Below, piece by piece: positions 1 through 10,101 of a stretch of DNA of 64,000 nt. Below the pieces are notes generated by a model. It did no database searches and was not told the DNA's origin. It saw only the letters and a list, made by a program, of their open reading frames with translations. Each line of letters starts with the position of its first letter. Positions within the stretch are counted from its first letter, which is position 1. The position numbers and the translations under genes are program-made. The DNA is from Streptomyces fungicidicus (GTDB taxonomy: Bacteria; Actinomycetota; Actinomycetes; Streptomycetales; Streptomycetaceae). The stretch spans positions 744,001-808,000 of the forward strand of contig NZ_CP023407.1 in NCBI RefSeq assembly GCF_003665435.1, in the 5' to 3' direction.

Positions 1-716
1 TCCGTGATCGGCTCACGCTCCACGCGTACTTCCTCGTGGCGCAGCGGCACGGTCTGCTGGACCTCCTCCGTGACCACGTACTTCCGCAGCCTGGCGCGTC
101 CGGTCTCGTGCCGCTCGACACCGACCCGCATCCGCTCCTCGGAACGGGTCATGGCGTCGGAGCGGCGCCCCGCGGCGCCCGCGGCTCCGGCCGCCCCGGC
201 CTTGCCGGCGGTCGCGGACGTGCCCGCCGTTCCGGCGGTGCCCGCGGTTCCGGCGGTGCCCGCGGTGGTGGACCTGCCCGCCGCACCTGCCGCACCGGCC
301 GCGCCCGCGGCACCGGCGGCACCGGCAGCCCCGGCGGTTCCCGCCGTGCCCCGGCCGGGGGCGCGGTCGCCTTCCCCGGGCTCCCTCAGCACCGAACCCC
401 AGTCGATGCCGTAGTACTCGTAGAGACGGTGCTCCTCGTCCACCGAGAGGTGGCCGCCCGCGTCGATGTCGACGTTGGGCGCGCCCTTGATCTTGTCCTT
501 GGGGTAAGGGACCTCCAGGTGGTCCTTCACCAGGGCCGCGTCACGGATGGGAATGAAGGATTCGCTGGAACCGAACAGACCCGTCTTGACGGTCACCCAC
601 TCAGGGCGTCCGCTCGCGTCGTCGAGGAAGACGTGCTTCGCGTCGCCGACCTTGTTCCCGTCCCCGTCGTACACCGGGTGATCCAGCAGGATCGAGATCT
701 CTTCGCGGGTGATCAT
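1..716 (-). CDS. PRC-barrel / DUF2382 stress-response protein, C-terminus cut by window edge
   Basis: Read leftwards from an ATG at 716, with AGGAGG-type ribosome binding site about ten bases upstream; no stop occurs before the window edge, so the C-terminus is missing. Residues 1-105 form a PRC-barrel (start MITREEISILLDHP; 'PEWVTVKTGLFG' and 'FIPI' are typical). Residues about 120-175 are a low-complexity linker with glycine at nearly every third position (Gly-Ala/Thr-Ala repeats, collagen-like). After that a DUF2382 domain begins (charged, 'RKYVVTEEVQQTVPLRHEEV'). Family knowledge: PRC-barrel plus DUF2382 proteins (YsnF-like) are cytoplasmic and often tied to general stress; no catalytic role is known. 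Function here is inference. Confidence 0.85.
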   Translation of the reverse strand, partial: MITREEISILLDHPVYDGDGNKVGDAKHVFLDDASGRPEWVTVKTGLFGSSESFIPIRDAALVKDHLEVPYPKDKIKGAPNVDIDAGGHLSVDEEHRLYEYYGIDWGSVLREPGEGDRAPGRGTAGTAGAAGAAGAAGAAGAAGAAGRSTTAGTAGTAGTAGTAGTSATAGKAGAAGAAGAAGRRSDAMTRSEERMRVGVERHETGRARLRKYVVTEEVQQTVPLRHEEVRVEREPIT

Positions 717-818
717 CGTCCATCACCCTCCTTTCGAGGTCGTCCCCCACGGGTTCTCCGGATCATCTGGCTAAAAACGGAATAAAAGCGACAAAGGGTG
801 CTTAATTTTCCACAGTGC

Positions 819-1619
819 TCACTGGTGGTGACCGTCCGCCCGCACCGGCACCGCCTCCCGCTGCGCCGCCAGGGACAGGGCGCGGCGGTCGGTGTGACGG
901 CCCGGCGGAAGGGCGTCCCGCACCTCGACCTCGGCGACCACACCACGGGCCGACGCCACGCGCCACAGGGAGGCGAGCAGCGTGTCGTCGCCCACGAAGG
1001 CCGGCGCCGTGGCCGGGGTTCCGCGCACCCCCCGGTAGCGGATGCGCACCGGCTGCACCGGGACCCCGGCGTCCAGCGCCGCCTGGAAGACGGCCCGGCG
1101 GAAGCGGCCCTGGGCCCGGCCGCACCAGGTGCTGCCCTCCGGGAAGACGGCGACCGCCGCGCCGCCGCGCAGCGTGGTGGCGAGCGCGGCGACCGTGTCC
1201 GGCAGGGAGCGCAGCCGGTCACGGTCGATGAACAGCACCCCGCCCCGCGCGGCCAGCGCGCCCGCGACGGGCCAGCGCCGTATCTCGGCCTTGGCCAGCA
1301 TGCGGGCCGGGCGGACCGCCGCGAGCAGCGGGACGTCCAGCCAGGAGATGTGGTTGGCGACGAGCAGCAGTCCGCCCCCGGGCACGGCGGAGCCGGCGAT
1401 GCGGACCCGTACCCCGGCGGCCCCCACGATCCAGCGGCACCAGCGGCGCACCGCTCCGGCCGGGATCCGCCGGCCCAGCGGCAGCAGCGCGATCCCGGCG
1501 AGCAGCAGCGCGCCGACGGCGGTCAGCCGCAGCACCGCCAGCGGTACGGCCACCGTGGGCGCCGCCGGTTCCACACAGCCCTTCGGGGTGCAGGGCGCGC
1601 CCGGCAGCCAGACGCTCAT
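819..1619 (-). CDS. olsA: PlsC-type 1-acyl-glycerol/lyso-ornithine-lipid O-acyltransferase
   Basis: A 266-residue acyltransferase of the PlsC (PF01553) family. The catalytic HX4D motif is visible as NHISWLD and the substrate motif as FPEGST; an N-terminal hydrophobic segment (about residues 28-47) would anchor it to the membrane. The ATG at 1619 shares one base with the TGA of the upstream gene (TGATG), so translation is probably coupled. Because the partner is an OlsB-type N-acyltransferase, the likely role is the second step of ornithine-lipid synthesis: esterifying lyso-ornithine lipid. The family alone would also allow lysophosphatidate acylation; the neighbour is the reason for preferring OlsA. 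I recall this pair as SCO0921-SCO0920 in S. coelicolor. Confidence 0.8.
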   Translation of the reverse strand: MSVWLPGAPCTPKGCVEPAAPTVAVPLAVLRLTAVGALLLAGIALLPLGRRIPAGAVRRWCRWIVGAAGVRVRIAGSAVPGGGLLLVANHISWLDVPLLAAVRPARMLAKAEIRRWPVAGALAARGGVLFIDRDRLRSLPDTVAALATTLRGGAAVAVFPEGSTWCGRAQGRFRRAVFQAALDAGVPVQPVRIRYRGVRGTPATAPAFVGDDTLLASLWRVASARGVVAEVEVRDALPPGRHTDRRALSLAAQREAVPVRADGHHQ

Positions 1620-2389
1620 CAGGCGGGGACGAGGGAGAGGAAGTGCCGCAGGTAGCGCGGGTTGACCCGGTTCATCGGCAGCAGCACGTAGAGGTCGGCG
1701 ACGCCGAAGTCCACGTCGTGCGCGGGCTCCCCGCAGACCCAGGCGCCGAGCCGCAGGTAGCCGCGGAGCAGGGCGGGCAGCTCACCGGGCGTGGCGGGGG
1801 CCGGGGTCTTCGGCGCCCAGGGCAGCAGCGGGCGCACCCGGTACTCCTCCGGCGCGAGGTGCTTGGCCCGCACCCGGTCCCAGGTGGCGGCGGCGAGGCC
1901 GCCTCCGTCGGCGAGGGGGACCGAGCAGCAGCCGGCCAGCCAGGTGCGGCCGTGGTCGGTCATGTAGCGGGCTATGCCGGCCCAGATGAGGCCGATGACC
2001 GCGCCGCCGCGGTGGTCGGGGTGGACGCAGGAGCGGCCGACCTCGACGAGGGACGACCGGATCGCGTCGAGCGCCGACAGGTCGAACTCGCCCTCCGCGT
2101 ACAGCCGTCCGGCGATCCCGGCGCGCTCGGGCGGCAGCAGCCGGTAGGTGCCGACGACCTGCCCGCTCACCTCCTCGCGCACCAGCAGGTGGTCGCAGTA
2201 GGCGTCGAAGGGGTCGACGTCCAGCCCCGGCTGCGGGGTGGAGAGCAGGGCGCCCATCTCCCCCGCGAAGACGTCGTGCCGCAGCCGCTGGGCGGCACGC
2301 ACGTCCTCCTCGTCGCGGGCGAGCGTGACGGTGTAGCGGAGGGGCGCCGGGGACTGCGGGGGACGGTGGAGCGTGGGGACGCCGGTCAT
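1619..2389 (-). CDS. olsB: GNAT-fold ornithine-acyl-ACP N-acyltransferase (OlsB-like)
   Basis: 256 residues; the fold is that of the acyl-homoserine-lactone-synthase/OlsB branch of GNAT enzymes (PF13444). Visible signatures are 'AQRLRHDVFAGEMG', 'DPFDAYCDHLLV', 'VGTYRLLPP' and 'EVGRSCVHPDHRGG'. Family knowledge: OlsB moves a 3-hydroxyacyl chain from acyl carrier protein to the alpha-amino group of ornithine, giving the substrate for OlsA, whose gene overlaps this one by a base. Ornithine lipids are phosphorus-free membrane lipids, so phosphate-dependent expression is plausible but no PHO box was recognised. Start: ATG at 2389; a longer reading frame extends into the sdhB region but lacks similarity there. 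Confidence 0.8.
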   Translation of the reverse strand: MTGVPTLHRPPQSPAPLRYTVTLARDEEDVRAAQRLRHDVFAGEMGALLSTPQPGLDVDPFDAYCDHLLVREEVSGQVVGTYRLLPPERAGIAGRLYAEGEFDLSALDAIRSSLVEVGRSCVHPDHRGGAVIGLIWAGIARYMTDHGRTWLAGCCSVPLADGGGLAAATWDRVRAKHLAPEEYRVRPLLPWAPKTPAPATPGELPALLRGYLRLGAWVCGEPAHDVDFGVADLYVLLPMNRVNPRYLRHFLSLVPA

Positions 2390-2643
2390 GGCTGACTCCT
2401 GGGCACGGGCCGCGGACGGCCGGGCGGGGGCGGACCGGGGTCGTGCAGTCCGCCGCTCCTGTTCTTCCGATGCCGGTTGGCGACCGCGTGACCTGTGCCG
2501 GGAGCGTGGATGTGGGGTTGTTGAACGGCGTGCGCCCGGGCCGGCGGGCCGGCGCGGTACGCGAGACGGGGCCGGGAAGAGCACCTCTCCCGGCCCCGTC
2601 CGTCCGCACCTGTCGGCGAACGTCTCTGGGGTGCGGACCGCCG

Positions 2644-3389
2644 CTACCGCTTCGCGGCCTTGCGGGTGGCCTGCAGCCACTCCTTGTTCATCCCGGTGAT
2701 GGAGGTGAGCGGGATGCCCTTCGGGCAGGCCGTGGCGCACTCGCCGGCGAGGGTGCAGCCTCCGAAGCCCTCCTCGTCCATCTGCGCCACCATGTCCAGC
2801 ACCCGGGTCTCGCGCTCGGGGGCGCCCTGCGGCAGCACGTTGAGGTGGTTGATCTTCGCGGAGGTGAAGAGCATCGCCGCGCCGTTGGGGCAGGCCGCGA
2901 CGCAGGCGCCGCAGCCGATGCACTCGGCGTGCTCGAAGGCGAGGTCCGCGTCCGGCTTGGGCACGGCCGTGGCGTGGGCCTCGGGCGCGGAGCCGGTGGG
3001 GGCGGTGACGTAGCCGCCGGCCTGGATGATCCGGTCGAAGGCCGAGCGGTCGACGACCAGGTCCTTCACGACCGGGAAGGCGGACGCCCGCCACGGTTCG
3101 ACGTCGAGGGTGTCGCCGTCCTTGAAGGACCGCATGTGCAGCTGGCAGGTGGTGGTGCGCTCGGGTCCGTGGGCGTCGCCGTTGATGACGAGCGAGCAGG
3201 CGCCGCAGATGCCCTCGCGGCAGTCGTGGTCGAAGGCGACCGGGTCCTCGCCCTTGAGGATGAGTTCCTCGTTGAGGGTGTCGAGCATCTCCAGGAAGGA
3301 CATGTCGGGGGAGATGCCGTCCACCTCGTACGTGGACATGGCGCCGTCGGCGTCGGCGTTCTTCTGCCGCCAGACGCGCAGGGTGAGCC

Positions 3390-3393
<4 letters not shown>
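2644..3393 (-). CDS. sdhB: Succinate dehydrogenase/fumarate reductase iron-sulfur subunit
   Basis: 249 residues. The N-terminal 2Fe-2S plant-ferredoxin domain shows [16 protein letters not shown] with a distal Cys in 'TTTCQLHM'; the C-terminal half has two cluster motifs, [14 protein letters not shown] and a variant [14 protein letters not shown]. This is the subunit that carries electrons from the flavoprotein to the membrane quinone site. It starts at an ATG overlapping the sdhA stop by four bases (ATGA). Composition matches the three-subunit, B. subtilis/epsilon-type enzyme with one cytochrome b rather than the sdhCDAB type, and Streptomyces often carry both sets, so this may be the secondary complex. 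Last gene of the sdhCAB operon. Confidence 0.95.
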
Positions 3394-5339
<1,946 letters not shown>

Positions 5340-5341
5340 GG

Positions 5342-6049
5342 TCAGCTCACCACTCCGGTCATGACGCCCACGGGGACGGCGAGGAAGCCGGCCGTGAGCA
5401 GCAGCGCGAGGGCATTGGCGATGGTCTTGAGGGCGCGGTCACGGGTGCGGCTGCCGACGCCGAGGGTCTGGGCGGCGCTCCAGAAGCCGTGCCGGATGTG
5501 CAGTCCGACGGCGAGCATCGCGACGATGTAGATGACGTTGCCGTACCAGGTGGAGAAGGTGTCCACGACGTTCTGGTAGGGCTTGCCGGACTCGAAGCCG
5601 CCGGAGTGCACGGTGCCGGTGGTCAGGTCGAGCAGGTGCCAGACGATGAACAGGGCGAGGATGACGCCGCCCCAGCGCATGGTGCGGGTGGCGTAGCTCG
5701 CCCGCGGCTTCCGGTGCACGTACTTGCTGGGGCGGGCCCTGATGTCGCGGCGGCTGAGCTGGTAGGCGGAGACGGCGTGCGCGACCACGGCGGCGACGAG
5801 CACCACGCGGACGACCCAGAGCGTCCACTCGTAGTGCATGAACGGCTCGCCGACGGTGCGCAGCCAGTGGGCGTAGTGGTTGAACTCGCCGGCCCCGAAG
5901 AAGATCTTCAGGTTCCCGGTCATGTGGGCGACGAGATACAGCAGCATGATCAGGCCGCTGACCGCCATCACTGTCTTCTTGCCGACGGTCGAGTCCCACA
6001 CGGTGCGTGCCAGGGACGGCCGTCGGTCCGTCCGCGTTGCCTGAGCCAT
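5342..6049 (-). CDS. sdhC: Succinate dehydrogenase cytochrome b subunit
   Basis: 235 residues with five predicted membrane helices, the single-polypeptide cytochrome b558-type anchor that binds two haems (TIGR02046-like). Helix-borne histidines are visible in 'LYLVAHMTG', '[12 protein letters not shown]', 'FIVWHLLDL' and '[12 protein letters not shown]'. The N-terminal '[20 protein letters not shown]' is typical. The ATG at 6049 was chosen because the longer frame continues across the divergent lysR gene. First gene of sdhCAB; the 84-base gap to the LysR start holds a LysR-type box. Confidence 0.93.
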   Translation of the reverse strand: MAQATRTDRRPSLARTVWDSTVGKKTVMAVSGLIMLLYLVAHMTGNLKIFFGAGEFNHYAHWLRTVGEPFMHYEWTLWVVRVVLVAAVVAHAVSAYQLSRRDIRARPSKYVHRKPRASYATRTMRWGGVILALFIVWHLLDLTTGTVHSGGFESGKPYQNVVDTFSTWYGNVIYIVAMLAVGLHIRHGFWSAAQTLGVGSRTRDRALKTIANALALLLTAGFLAVPVGVMTGVVS

Positions 6050-6109
6050 GTCTCCAGACGCTAGGGCCGGAGGACCCCATCGGTCCAAGACATGGTCCGG
6101 CTCGTTTCG

Positions 6110-6124
6110 ATAGGGCCCGCCTAT
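6110..6124. promoter_or_regulatory. LysR-type operator (ATAGG-N5-CCTAT, T-N11-A)
   Basis: A perfect 5-bp inverted repeat, ATAGG/CCTAT with a 5-base spacer, sits in the 84-base gap between sdhC and the divergent lysR gene, ten bases before the lysR start. It satisfies the T-N11-A rule of LysR-family recognition sites. It is the only clear dyad in this gap, so the LysR protein probably binds here to control itself and the sdhCAB operon. Confidence 0.6.
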
Positions 6125-6133
6125 GATGGCAGC

Positions 6134-7018
6134 ATGCAGTTCCAGCAGCTCCAGTACTTCGTGGCCGTCGCCGAGACCCGGCACTTCACCCGGGCCGCGG
6201 ATCTGGTCCATGTCGCACAGCCGTCGCTGTCGCAGCAGATCAAGGCGCTGGAGCGGGAGCTGGGGGCCGATCTGTTCCGGCGGGCGCGCGGGAACATCAC
6301 GCTGACCGACGCGGGCGAGGCGCTGCTGCCGCTGGCCCGGCGGATCCTCGCCGACGCGGACACCGCCCGGCACGAGGTGCAGGAGGTCGCGCAGCTGCGC
6401 AGCGGCCGGGTGCGGCTGGGCGCCACACCGAGCCTGTGCACCGGCCTGCTGCCGGACGTGCTGCGCGCCTTCCACGACCGCTACCCGGGCGTCCGGCTGC
6501 TGGTCGAGGAGGGCGGCTCCCACGACCTCGTACGGGGGCTGGCCCGCGGGGCGCTGGACCTCGCCCTGGTGGTGCTGCCGCTGCCGACGCCCTCCCCCGC
6601 GCTCACCACGGTGGAACTGCTGCGCGAGGACCTCGTGGTGGTCTCCTCCCCGGACGCCCCGAGGCCGGGGCGGGGGCGGCGCGCGGTGCGCATCGCCGAT
6701 CTGGAGGGCGAGCGCCTGGTGATGTTCCGGCACGGCTACGACCTGCGCGAGCTGACCGTGACGGCGTGCCGGGCGGAGGGCTTCGAGCCGGAGTTCGCGG
6801 TGGAGGGCGGGGAGATGGACGCGGTGCTGGGCTTCGTGCGGGCGGGCATCGGGACGGCCGTGGTGCCGAGGATGGTGGCCGCCCGCTCCGGCCACGGCCT
6901 GCGCGTCACCCCGCTGGCCCGGCCGGGCCTGCACCGCACCATCGCCCTGGCCCACCGCAGCGACGTGGCACCGCCGCGGGCGGCCCGGGAGCTGCAGCGG
7001 ATGCTGCTGGAGAGATGA
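6134..7018 (+). CDS. LysR-family transcriptional regulator of the divergent sdhCAB operon
   Basis: 294 residues. An N-terminal winged helix-turn-helix (MQFQQLQYFVAVAETRHFTR, then 'VAQPSLSQQIKALE') is followed by a LysR substrate-binding domain from about residue 90. The ATG at 6134 begins the conserved helix; the extra 14 codons available upstream would run through the operator. Divergent placement next to an operon is the standard arrangement for LysR regulators, which usually activate the neighbour with a metabolite as co-inducer and repress themselves. The ligand cannot be read from sequence; a C4-dicarboxylate would be logical (inference). Confidence 0.9.
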   Translation: MQFQQLQYFVAVAETRHFTRAADLVHVAQPSLSQQIKALERELGADLFRRARGNITLTDAGEALLPLARRILADADTARHEVQEVAQLRSGRVRLGATPSLCTGLLPDVLRAFHDRYPGVRLLVEEGGSHDLVRGLARGALDLALVVLPLPTPSPALTTVELLREDLVVVSSPDAPRPGRGRRAVRIADLEGERLVMFRHGYDLRELTVTACRAEGFEPEFAVEGGEMDAVLGFVRAGIGTAVVPRMVAARSGHGLRVTPLARPGLHRTIALAHRSDVAPPRAARELQRMLLER

Positions 7019-7024
7019 GCCGCG

Positions 7025-7486
7025 CTACGGCACGACGGTGACCGGCCACCGGCCGGCCTTGACCAGACGGACCGCGACCGAGCCGACGAACCGGTGGCCG
7101 GCCTGCTCGGAGGCGCCCACCACCACCGCGTCCGCCTTGAGGTCGTCGGCCGCCCTCACCAGGCCGTTGTACGGGTCCCCGCGGAACGTGTGGAACTCCC
7201 AGCGGATGTCGAAGATGCCCCTGATCCGCTCCATCGCGTCCCTGACGTGCGCCACCAGGTCCTCGGCTATCTCCTCGGTGGTGTCGGCGACCGGCGCGCC
7301 GAGCGCCGCCCCCGCGGCCAGCACCGGCTGCACGTACACCAGGGCCAGCAGAGCCCCCTGGCGGCGGGCCAGGCCGGCGGCGTACGCCGCCGCGCGCAGC
7401 GAGGAGTCGGAGCCGTCCACGCCGGCCACGATCACCTTCGGGCCGTCCGTGCCCCGTTCGAACCGGTGGGCCTGCTGTTCCGTCAC
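7025..7486 (-). CDS. Universal stress protein (UspA family)
   Basis: 153 residues from a GTG at 7486; a further GTG 33 codons upstream is possible but that segment has no family similarity. The Usp fold is seen as 'KVIVAGVDGSDSSLRAAAYA' at the N-terminus and 'ADAVVVGAS...GSVAVRLVKAGRWPVTVVP' at the C-terminus. The usual ATP signature G-x2-G-x9-G-S/T is degenerate: the second glycine is Glu and the spacing is short, so nucleotide binding is doubtful. The stop lies six bases from the lysR stop on the other strand. Role in stress survival is family knowledge only. Confidence 0.85.
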   Translation of the reverse strand: MTEQQAHRFERGTDGPKVIVAGVDGSDSSLRAAAYAAGLARRQGALLALVYVQPVLAAGAALGAPVADTTEEIAEDLVAHVRDAMERIRGIFDIRWEFHTFRGDPYNGLVRAADDLKADAVVVGASEQAGHRFVGSVAVRLVKAGRWPVTVVP

Positions 7487-7632
7487 GGCAGCGAGGCTAT
7501 CGGAGTCCTCCACCCGGGCCGCCACGCGTCCGCCGCGGCCGGTCGCCCCGCACTGCGCCCAAAGGGTGAAATCGTGCCGCCGCACCGGTGTCGCCGATGT
7601 GCGTCGGCCCTCCGCGGGGCGAGTGATGAGTC

Positions 7633-8472
7633 ATGCAGAAGGATCAGTTGCTCACCCGGCGCCGGGCCCTCCTGGCCGGCGCGGTCTCCCTGGGCGCGGC
7701 CGGTGTGGCCGCGGCATGCACACCGGGCACCGGGAACCGGGCCGCCACCGCGCCGCCGCCGGCCGCGGGCGCCCGGGCGGCCCGCCGTCCGCTGAAGCCC
7801 TCCGAGTACCGTCTGAGGCCGCTGACCGGCTACGGCCCGCCGCGCACCGCGCCCGGCGGGACGCCCGTGCGGCGCGAACCGCTGCTGCGCGTGTCCGGGC
7901 GCGGCCGCACCATGGTGCTCACCTTCGACGACGGACCCGACCCCCGCTACACCCCGCACATCCTCGACACCCTGGCCCGGTACGAGGTGCGCGCGATGTT
8001 CTTCGTGTGCGGCGAGATGGCCTCCTACAACAGGGACCTGGTGTCCCGGATGGCCGACGAGGGGCACGTGGTCGGCAACCACACCTGGTCCCACCCCCTG
8101 CTCACCCGGCTGAGGCGGAGCCGGATCCGCTCCGAGATGGAACGCACCAGCGACGTCGTCGAGAAGGCCTGCGGCGATCGCCCCGAGTGGTTCCGCGCAC
8201 CCTACGGCGCCTGGAACCGCGCCGCCTTCCAGCTCGGCGCCGAGCTGGGCATGGAGCCGCTGGCCTGGACGGTCGACACCCTCGACTGGACCGAGCCCGG
8301 CACCCGCACCATCGTCGGCCGGGTGGAGGACGGCGCCGCCCCCGGCGTCGTGGTGCTCTCGCACGACGCCGGGGGCGACCGCTCGCAGAGCGTGCGCGCC
8401 CTGCGCTCCTACCTGCCGGAGCTGCTGGACTCCGGATACCACGTCACCGTGCCGCGCCGGCAGTACGTCTGA
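7633..8472 (+). CDS. Secreted polysaccharide deacetylase (carbohydrate esterase 4), Tat/lipoprotein-type signal
   Basis: 279 residues. The N-terminus has a twin-arginine motif (TRRRALLAG) followed by a hydrophobic stretch and a Cys in 'VAAAC', so Tat export and lipidation are likely. The NodB-homology domain follows: TFDDGPD (catalytic base and metal Asp), NHTWSHP (metal His pair), RAPYGAWN and DTLDW, and SHDAGG near the end. All metal ligands are present, so it should deacetylate a wall-associated polymer such as peptidoglycan or chitin oligomers outside the membrane. The ribosome binding site is weak. A strong hairpin overlaps the stop codon. Confidence 0.9.
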   Translation: MQKDQLLTRRRALLAGAVSLGAAGVAAACTPGTGNRAATAPPPAAGARAARRPLKPSEYRLRPLTGYGPPRTAPGGTPVRREPLLRVSGRGRTMVLTFDDGPDPRYTPHILDTLARYEVRAMFFVCGEMASYNRDLVSRMADEGHVVGNHTWSHPLLTRLRRSRIRSEMERTSDVVEKACGDRPEWFRAPYGAWNRAAFQLGAELGMEPLAWTVDTLDWTEPGTRTIVGRVEDGAAPGVVVLSHDAGGDRSQSVRALRSYLPELLDSGYHVTVPRRQYV

Positions 8473-8507
8473 GCGGTCCCCGCCCGCCCGGACACGGGAC
8501 CGCTCAG
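8469..8507. terminator. Bidirectional hairpin overlapping both stop codons
   Basis: A perfect 12-bp inverted repeat (CTGAGCGGTCCC / GGGACCGCTCAG, 15-base loop) spans the whole 31-base gap between the convergent deacetylase and sortase genes and includes part of both stop codons. No T-run follows on either strand, as is common in Streptomyces. Confidence 0.75.
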
Positions 8508-9172
8508 CGGACCTCGACCAGGCGGGTGAAGGCGACCACGTTCCCGTCGTAGCCGTTCTGCTTGGAGAAACCGCCGCCGCAGGTGATGACCCGCAGTTCC
8601 GCGCCGCCCTTGGAGGCGTAGACCCGGTCGCCGGGGAAGTCGTTCTTCGCGAAGACCTCGATGCCGTAGATCTCGAACACGGCGGTCTTCCCGTCCCCTC
8701 GCGCGATCTCGACGCGGTTGCCCTTCTTCAGCGCCCCGAGCCCGTAGAACACCGCCGGTCCCTGCGCGTTGTCGACATGGCCGACGACGACCGCCGTGCC
8801 CTTCTCGCCCGGGGAGACGGCGCCGGTGAACCAGCCGGCCAGGTTCGGGTCCTGGGGCGGCGGCGCGTCCACCCAGCCCTCCGCGTCCAGGCCCACCGGA
8901 ATCACCGGCGCGTCCACCTGGATCGCCGGGATCCTGACCCGGTCGGCGACCGCGTACGGCAGCGGCCGCACCCCGGCGGCCACGGCGGGGCCCGGCATCC
9001 GGGTGTCGGCGGCCGCCGCACCGGCGGGCTGCGGCGGTCCCACGTCGAATTCCCCCGAGCCGTTGCGGATGAGGGCCAGGCCGGTGAGGAGGACCAGCGC
9101 TATCACGCCCCACGGGGCGCGTTTCCTCCGCGGCGCCTCCCATTCTGCTTCGGCCGGCTCGAAAGCAGACAT
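8504..9172 (-). CDS. Class F sortase
   Basis: 222 residues with a single N-terminal membrane helix (about residues 19-36) and a sortase beta-barrel. The catalytic His is in VVVGHVDN, the Cys in VITCGGGF; the Arg lies in the last segment ('VVAFTRLVEVR'). The TCGGGF form is typical of actinobacterial class F enzymes. Start: ATG at 9172 with GAGAGGGGAAG upstream. Sortases cleave a C-terminal sorting motif of secreted proteins and attach them to the wall. The divergent neighbour at 9507 is a secreted protein with a C-terminal membrane helix but no recognisable LPxTG or LAxTG, so it is not a proven substrate. Confidence 0.9.
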   Translation of the reverse strand: MSAFEPAEAEWEAPRRKRAPWGVIALVLLTGLALIRNGSGEFDVGPPQPAGAAAADTRMPGPAVAAGVRPLPYAVADRVRIPAIQVDAPVIPVGLDAEGWVDAPPPQDPNLAGWFTGAVSPGEKGTAVVVGHVDNAQGPAVFYGLGALKKGNRVEIARGDGKTAVFEIYGIEVFAKNDFPGDRVYASKGGAELRVITCGGGFSKQNGYDGNVVAFTRLVEVR

Positions 9173-9506
9173 CGGACTTCCCCTCTCGACACGGCCGTCG
9201 CCGTACCACTCGCGCATGACCAGAACGCTAAGTGCCGCACGCGCGACGGGCGACGGGACGGCGGCGAACGGGTGGCTCCCGCGCGTCCGGGTGCGCCATC
9301 CGGGGCGGTACCGGACGAAGATTTTCTGACGGTCCGTGACCTGCGGTGATATCCCCGCGCACGGCGACACGCCCAGGGGTGGCCTCACCGGGACGGACCA
9401 TTCCCGAAATGCGGGTGCGGGCAGGGCAACTGAGGGTCTTTCCGGGAGGCGCTTTCTCGCCGATCGACCGGGAACGGGACCCGGGGCGCCTTCCGCGGAG
9501 GATCAC
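9173..9506. other. Divergent intergenic region between sortase and secreted-protein genes
   Basis: 334 bases with no convincing gene. It must contain the promoters for both divergent genes. I see ribosome binding sites at both ends (GGGGAAG for the sortase, CGGAGGATCAC for the secreted protein) but no clear promoter hexamers or dyads. Confidence 0.6.
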
Positions 9507-10004
9507 ATGCGCAATCCACGTGCCCTGGCGGCCGCCGGCGCCGCGGCCGCCGTCCTCGGGCTCACCGCCCCCGTGGCGGTGGCCGACGGCGGCCGGGTGC
9601 CCAACCCGTCCAACATCGTCGCCCTGCCGAGTGTCATCGCCCGGGGCGGCCAGCTGACCATCACGGTCGACGGCTGCCCCCACGGCGGCACGGCGACCTC
9701 CAACGCCTTCCCCAGAACGAATCTGACGCCCATCAACGGCGCGAACGACACCTCGAAGGGCACCGCCACCATCGACGCCGACGCCCGGCCCGGTCCCTAC
9801 GACATCACGGTCCACTGCTCCGGACGGAGCCTGACCCGTCCGGCGGCCTTCACCGTCATCGGGGGCGTGCGCGGCGGCATCGGCGGCAGCAGCACCAGTG
9901 GGGCGACCCCGACCGACGTCGCCATCGGCGGCGCCCTGGTGGCCGCCGCGGCCGTCGGCGGCGGTGTCTTCTGGATGCGCCGCCGCGCCGAGAAGCGGAT
10001 CTGA
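9507..10004 (+). CDS. Secreted, C-terminally membrane-anchored hypothetical protein next to sortase
   Basis: 165 residues. A signal peptide (about residues 1-26, cleavage near 'AVADGG') leads into a 100-residue extracellular domain with two cysteines ('DGCPHGG', 'TVHCSGR'), then a hydrophobic helix ('DVAIGGALVAAAAVGGGVFW') and a short MRRRAEKRI cytoplasmic tail. That layout resembles a sortase substrate, but the LPxTG-like pentapeptide is missing. Start is supported by GGAGG six bases before the ATG. Divergent to a class F sortase. Function unknown. Confidence 0.8.
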   Translation: MRNPRALAAAGAAAAVLGLTAPVAVADGGRVPNPSNIVALPSVIARGGQLTITVDGCPHGGTATSNAFPRTNLTPINGANDTSKGTATIDADARPGPYDITVHCSGRSLTRPAAFTVIGGVRGGIGGSSTSGATPTDVAIGGALVAAAAVGGGVFWMRRRAEKRI

Positions 10005-10052
10005 ACCGCTGTCCCCTTCCGGCCGCTGTTCCGTAGGTGTTCGACCGCGGTT

Positions 10053-10080
10053 CGCCCCGGGTCCGGCGGGACCCGGGGCG
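10053..10080. terminator. Hairpin terminator between convergent genes
   Basis: A perfect 12-bp stem (CGCCCCGGGTCC / GGACCCGGGGCG) with a 4-base GGCG loop, 48 bases after the secreted-protein stop and 21 bases before the stop of the convergent DUF4239 gene. No T-run. Confidence 0.75.
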
Positions 10081-10101
10081 TACCGCTGCCCCCGGGCGGT
10101 C

